Shown here in pieces: positions 6,478-8,470 of a DNA stretch of 8,470 bases. The translations under genes were made by a program, and so were the position numbers. Numbering within the stretch: position 1 is the stretch's first letter; each line of letters begins with the position of its first letter. Under the pieces are notes generated by a model that ran no database searches, had not been told where the DNA came from, and was given only the letters and a program-made list of their open reading frames with translations. This stretch comes from Pseudomonadota bacterium (lineage in GTDB: Bacteria > Pseudomonadota > Alphaproteobacteria > Micropepsales > Micropepsaceae), in the NCBI GenBank assembly GCA_021817355.1, contig JAKAVI010000145.1, positions 1-8,470 of the forward strand, read 5' to 3'.

Positions 6478-6593
6478 CAAAGCGGGCGTGGCCGCGTGCG
6501 GCATCCGGTCTGCGGCTCCGGCTTGGCAGGAAAAGCTCAGGCCCACGCGGCACAGCATCTGCCCGCAGCACAGGTGCCGCACTGTCGCCCGGG

Positions 6594-6989
6594 CTAACCG
6601 TTCGCCGTGCGTTCGGCGGGAACCAGTTTGACGGTCGAAGATCCCCTGGCGAGGACCTCGCCGTCAGCGGCAAGAAGGCGGCCTTCAAGAAAGGCGGTTG
6701 AACGGCCCATCTTCTCGATCCAGCCCTCGGCGATAACGAGCCCGGGCGCCGCCGATTTGAGAAAGCTGATCTTGATCTCGAGGCTCAAGGGTGACTGGCG
6801 ATAAGCAGTGGCGGCCATCACCGCGTGTGCCATGGCAGCGTCGATCCAGCCTGTGACGAAGCCGCCCTGGACGATGCCGCCGGAATGGCACATGGCGGGT
6901 GTGGCGCGGTACTCCACGGCTGCAAAATTTGGTCGTGAGGGCTCACGTACCCGGACAAAGCCCAGAGATTCGTTCAGGTTCTGGACCAC
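6594..6989 (-). CDS. PaaI-type hotdog-fold thioesterase
   Basis: The 131-residue protein has the size and pattern of PaaI-family acyl-CoA thioesterases. The helix-forming signature GGIVQGGFVTGWIDAAMAHAV occupies about residues 37-57. It includes the Asp of the WIDAAM segment that serves as the family's catalytic acid or base. Strands such as LSLEIKISFLKSAAPG and ARGSSTVKLV follow in the usual order. The position that is often His in HGG is Gln (VQGG), a variant seen in many family members. It would hydrolyse an acyl-CoA in the cytoplasm as a homotetramer or dimer of dimers; the substrate is unknown. The GTG start at 6989 is supported by GAGGAA about 7 bases upstream. It lies 49 bases after speE on the same strand, so the two are probably co-transcribed. 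Confidence 0.85.
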   Translation of the reverse strand: MVQNLNESLGFVRVREPSRPNFAAVEYRATPAMCHSGGIVQGGFVTGWIDAAMAHAVMAATAYRQSPLSLEIKISFLKSAAPGLVIAEGWIEKMGRSTAFLEGRLLAADGEVLARGSSTVKLVPAERTANG

Positions 6990-7038
6990 GATCTTGTTCC
7001 TCGGACTTGGGCCATGTGGGCGGGGATGGTTGCGGTGG

Positions 7039-7899
7039 TTACGCGCTCAGACGTCTGATCCATTCCGGCAAGGCGAAGGCACCGGCATGGATTTCGCCAT
7101 TGTAGTAGTCGGTTTTCAGCTTGGCGCGCCTGAAAGCGGCGCGGGCCTTCTTGATGCCAGCTGGCGTGCCGAGCCTTGCACCTTTGCCGGCCCAGGTGAG
7201 CGCCATGAAGCCGCCGATATAGCTCGGCACGACCGTGAGATAGAGCCCGCTTTGGGGAAAAAAGCGCTTGAGGTCGGCCAGGGCTTCACGCACCTCGTCG
7301 GGCTGATAGAACGGTACGCCGGTCTGAAAGGTGGCAAAGCCACCGGGCTTCAGCGCGGCCTTGATGCGGTCATAGAAGGTTTCCCCGAACAGCGCCTTGC
7401 CCGGACCGATGGGGTCAGGGCGATCACTGACGATCAGGTCGAACCGGCTCCTGGCCTGCGGGCGCCCCAGATATTCGAAGGCGTCGGCGATCTCGACCGT
7501 CAGCCTCGGGTCGGCAAATGCCCTGGCATTGATGGCGGCAAAGTGCTTCCGGCAGAGCTCGACCACCCGTGCGTCAATATCGACCAGTACCACTTCCTTA
7601 ACGCGCTTGTGCTTGAGCGCTTCCTCGGCGATCGACAGATCGCCGCCGCCGACAATCATTACGCTACGGGCCGCACCATGCTCGAACAGAGGCAGATGCG
7701 TCAGCATCTCGGCATAATAGGCCTCGTCGCGGGTGGTGATCTGGACCACATCATCGAGCGTCATGACACGGCCATTGGCGACGCTGTCGAAGATCTTAAT
7801 GCGCTGATACGTGCTTTTTTCCTCGACGAGCGGCCGGCCAGCCAGCTCAATAACCTGGGCATAACCATGGTGAAGCTTTTCCTTGAAGCTCGGCGCCAT
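7039..7899 (-). CDS. speE: polyamine aminopropyltransferase (spermidine synthase)
   Basis: The 286-residue protein has the small amino-terminal beta domain and Rossmann-like methyltransferase fold of SpeE. It transfers the aminopropyl group of decarboxylated S-adenosylmethionine to putrescine or a related diamine in the cytoplasm, releasing methylthioadenosine. Visible motifs are Gln32 in YQRIKIFD, DDVVQITTRDEAYYAEM (49-65), GGGD (84-87), the acidic strand VDID (106-109), DRPDPIGP (159-166) with catalytic Asp159, and the carboxy-terminal YNGEIHAGAFALPEW. Three motifs differ from the common forms: GGGDLS for GGGDGG, YAEM for YHEM or YQEM, and DRPDP for DSSDP. The catalytic Asp and the C-terminal motif are intact, so it should be active, but its diamine preference may differ. 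ATG 7899 has a GAGGGG site upstream. speD is divergent. Confidence 0.93.
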   Translation of the reverse strand: MAPSFKEKLHHGYAQVIELAGRPLVEEKSTYQRIKIFDSVANGRVMTLDDVVQITTRDEAYYAEMLTHLPLFEHGAARSVMIVGGGDLSIAEEALKHKRVKEVVLVDIDARVVELCRKHFAAINARAFADPRLTVEIADAFEYLGRPQARSRFDLIVSDRPDPIGPGKALFGETFYDRIKAALKPGGFATFQTGVPFYQPDEVREALADLKRFFPQSGLYLTVVPSYIGGFMALTWAGKGARLGTPAGIKKARAAFRRAKLKTDYYNGEIHAGAFALPEWIRRLSA

Positions 7900-7934
7900 C
7901 GCAGGACCCCTCTATGCGGCGGAGTTGAAACGAG

Positions 7935-7971
7935 GCGGCTTGTAAGGCGCCGCACGAACGGTGTCCACCGT
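7935..7971 (-). promoter_or_regulatory. inverted repeats in the speE leader
   Basis: Two short inverted repeats lie 36-72 bases upstream of the speE ATG. ACGGTG-TC-CACCGT (7958-7971) has perfect six-base arms and a two-base spacer, the form of a dimeric-regulator operator. GCGGC (7935-7939) pairs with GCCGC (7949-7953). Further upstream a good -35-like TTGACG is read on the minus strand (8009-8014), but no matching -10 is evident at 16-18 bases, so the speE promoter is not settled. Confidence 0.35.
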
Positions 7972-8043
7972 GGCGGGAGGCCGGCGGCTCTCGGATTGTG
8001 ACAGTTAACGTCAAAAAAAATTCGTCCGGGGGGAAATTCATCC

Positions 8044-8071
8044 TTGCGTGGGGGGGGCGGGTGCTTATATT
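8044..8071 (+). promoter_or_regulatory. probable sigma70-type promoter for speD
   Basis: TTGCGT (8044-8049) and TATATT (8066-8071) are separated by 16 bases and predict a start near 8078-8079, giving a leader of about 137 bases. The spacer contains a run of eight G residues (8050-8057) followed by C and GGG, with another six G at 8028-8033. The -10 match is good and the -35 match fair. The 5' end has not been verified. Confidence 0.5.
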
Positions 8072-8079
8072 CCGCGTTA

Positions 8080-8139
8080 TCCCAGAGATGGGACAAAGCG
8101 GCGTCCGGAAGCGTCCCTTCCGCGCGCCGCTTTCTTCTT
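8080..8139 (+). other. structured speD leader with terminator-like hairpin
   Basis: Immediately after the predicted start, UCCCA-GAGA-UGGGA (8080-8093) forms a five-pair hairpin closed by a GNRA tetraloop. One base later AAAGCGGCG (8095-8103) pairs with CGCCGCTTT (8125-8133). Inside it CGGAAG (8106-8111) pairs with CTTCCG (8117-8122) around CGTCC, with a U-G wobble and one C-C mismatch between the two helices. A pyrimidine-rich tract, TTTCTTCTT (8131-8139), follows. This is a good intrinsic-terminator shape, yet no gene ends here: speE starts on the left and speD on the right. It is best read as a leader attenuator or the end of a short RNA. No known riboswitch class was recognised. Confidence 0.55.
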
Positions 8140-8215
8140 AGCGGTGTCCCGGTGACCGTTTGGAAGCGGAGATGGGCGCCACAGGTGTCAACACTCTGAG
8201 GAGGTAGGTGCCAGG

Positions 8216-8470
8216 ATGGCTCGACTCGGACTCGGTGTGGCGGCGATCAATGGAGCCCGGCCTGAGAAGGTGCGCGCTCCGGCGAGGACCGTCCCGGTTC
8301 CTATTCCCCCTGGGGATGAGGACCGCAAGGATCACTTCATCACGCGTAACGGACTGACCTATGCGGGAAGTCACCTGATTATCGATTTGTGGGACGCGGA
8401 AGGTCTCGACGACCGCAACCGCATTGAAAAAGCGTTGATCGATGCCGTGGACAAGGCTGGCGCAACGCTC
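8216..8470 (+). CDS. speD: S-adenosylmethionine decarboxylase proenzyme, partial (3' end beyond the window)
   Basis: The ATG at 8216 opens 85 codons that run off the right edge. Residues 46-59 (GLTYAGSHLIIDLW), followed by LDDRNRIEKALIDAVDKAGATL, match the start of the SpeD core, where G-x-H in GSH begins the first strand. SpeD self-cleaves at an internal Ser to create a pyruvoyl cofactor and decarboxylates S-adenosylmethionine, supplying the aminopropyl donor for SpeE. The cleavage site lies outside the window. About 45 Pro/Arg/Ala-rich residues precede the core, longer than the few in Bacillus-type SpeD; DRKDHFITRNG just before the core is typical of alphaproteobacterial relatives. The start is supported by GAGGAGG at 8198-8204, though the 11-base spacing is long. 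It is divergent from speE, making a paired polyamine locus. Confidence 0.88.
   Translation, partial: MARLGLGVAAINGARPEKVRAPARTVPVPIPPGDEDRKDHFITRNGLTYAGSHLIIDLWDAEGLDDRNRIEKALIDAVDKAGATL

Noticed and set aside
6401..6593. TPP riboswitch upstream of the THI5-like gene
   Set aside because: The conserved thi-box segments (CUGAGA and the ACCUGAUC-type core) are not present in the gap on the minus strand.
6035..6631. A 198-codon plus-strand frame opposite the substrate-binding-protein gene
   Set aside because: It is antisense to a recognisable lipoprotein gene, with no ribosome binding site or domain.
6401..6688. Upstream extension of the substrate-binding-protein frame to 6688
   Set aside because: The extra 96 residues overlap the thioesterase gene and do not look like protein family sequence. 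The signal peptide and ribosome binding site fix the start at 6400.
6808..8001. A 397-codon open frame on the plus strand opposite speE
   Set aside because: It is antisense to speE and part of the thioesterase gene, whose families are clear. Long antisense frames are expected in GC-rich coding DNA, and its product resembles no family.
8095..8133. Ordinary terminator of a protein gene
   Set aside because: No gene ends within reach on either strand: speE begins at 7899 going left and speD at 8216 going right.

Overview
This window reads as chromosomal DNA of a GC-rich alphaproteobacterium. The arguments are the sulfite-reductase gene set (a stand-alone siroheme reductase flanked by DUF2849 and DUF934 proteins), the divergent speE/speD pair with an alphaproteobacterial-type SpeD amino terminus, and a CHC2-zinc-finger primase fragment of a kind I associate with mobile DNA in this class. 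An acetic-acid-bacterium or sphingomonad-like host is my best guess. Genus cannot be read from the sequence.

Layout. Bases 1-660 are a recombination scar. Two imperfect direct repeats lead into the first 42 codons of a CHC2 primase gene (+). This is cut at about base 345 and joined to the first 39 codons of an antitoxin-like gene on the opposite strand. An orphan palindrome/promoter and an in-frame carboxy-terminal remnant follow. Bases 660-3217 are a tightly overlapping minus-strand operon, DUF2849 - cysI - DUF934, for assimilatory sulfite (possibly nitrite) reduction. It reads from a very AT-rich promoter at 3250-3310. Bases 3310-3925 hold no gene I can defend. Bases 3926-5329 encode an APC-superfamily amino-acid permease (+). 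It converges, across a terminator-like hairpin, on a minus-strand cluster read in the order speE (7899-7039), a PaaI-type hotdog thioesterase (6989-6594) and an NMT1/THI5-like lipoprotein substrate-binding protein (6400-5402). Divergent from speE, after a structured 316-base intergenic region, speD (+) starts at 8216 and runs off the right edge.

How the parts fit. SpeD makes decarboxylated S-adenosylmethionine, and SpeE transfers its aminopropyl group to a diamine, so the two divergent genes form one polyamine pathway under a shared regulatory region. The cys operon would supply sulfide for cysteine and methionine, and so indirectly for S-adenosylmethionine. That link is metabolic and is not shown by any shared control site.

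The most unusual signals are: the structured speD leader, a GNRA-capped hairpin followed at once by a strong terminator-like hairpin, both between the likely promoter and the speD ribosome binding site; non-standard residues in three SpeE signature motifs; the primase/antitoxin chimera with its repeat-bearing upstream region; and a substrate-binding protein with no transporter genes beside it. I did not find a clearly novel multi-gene defence or mobile system.
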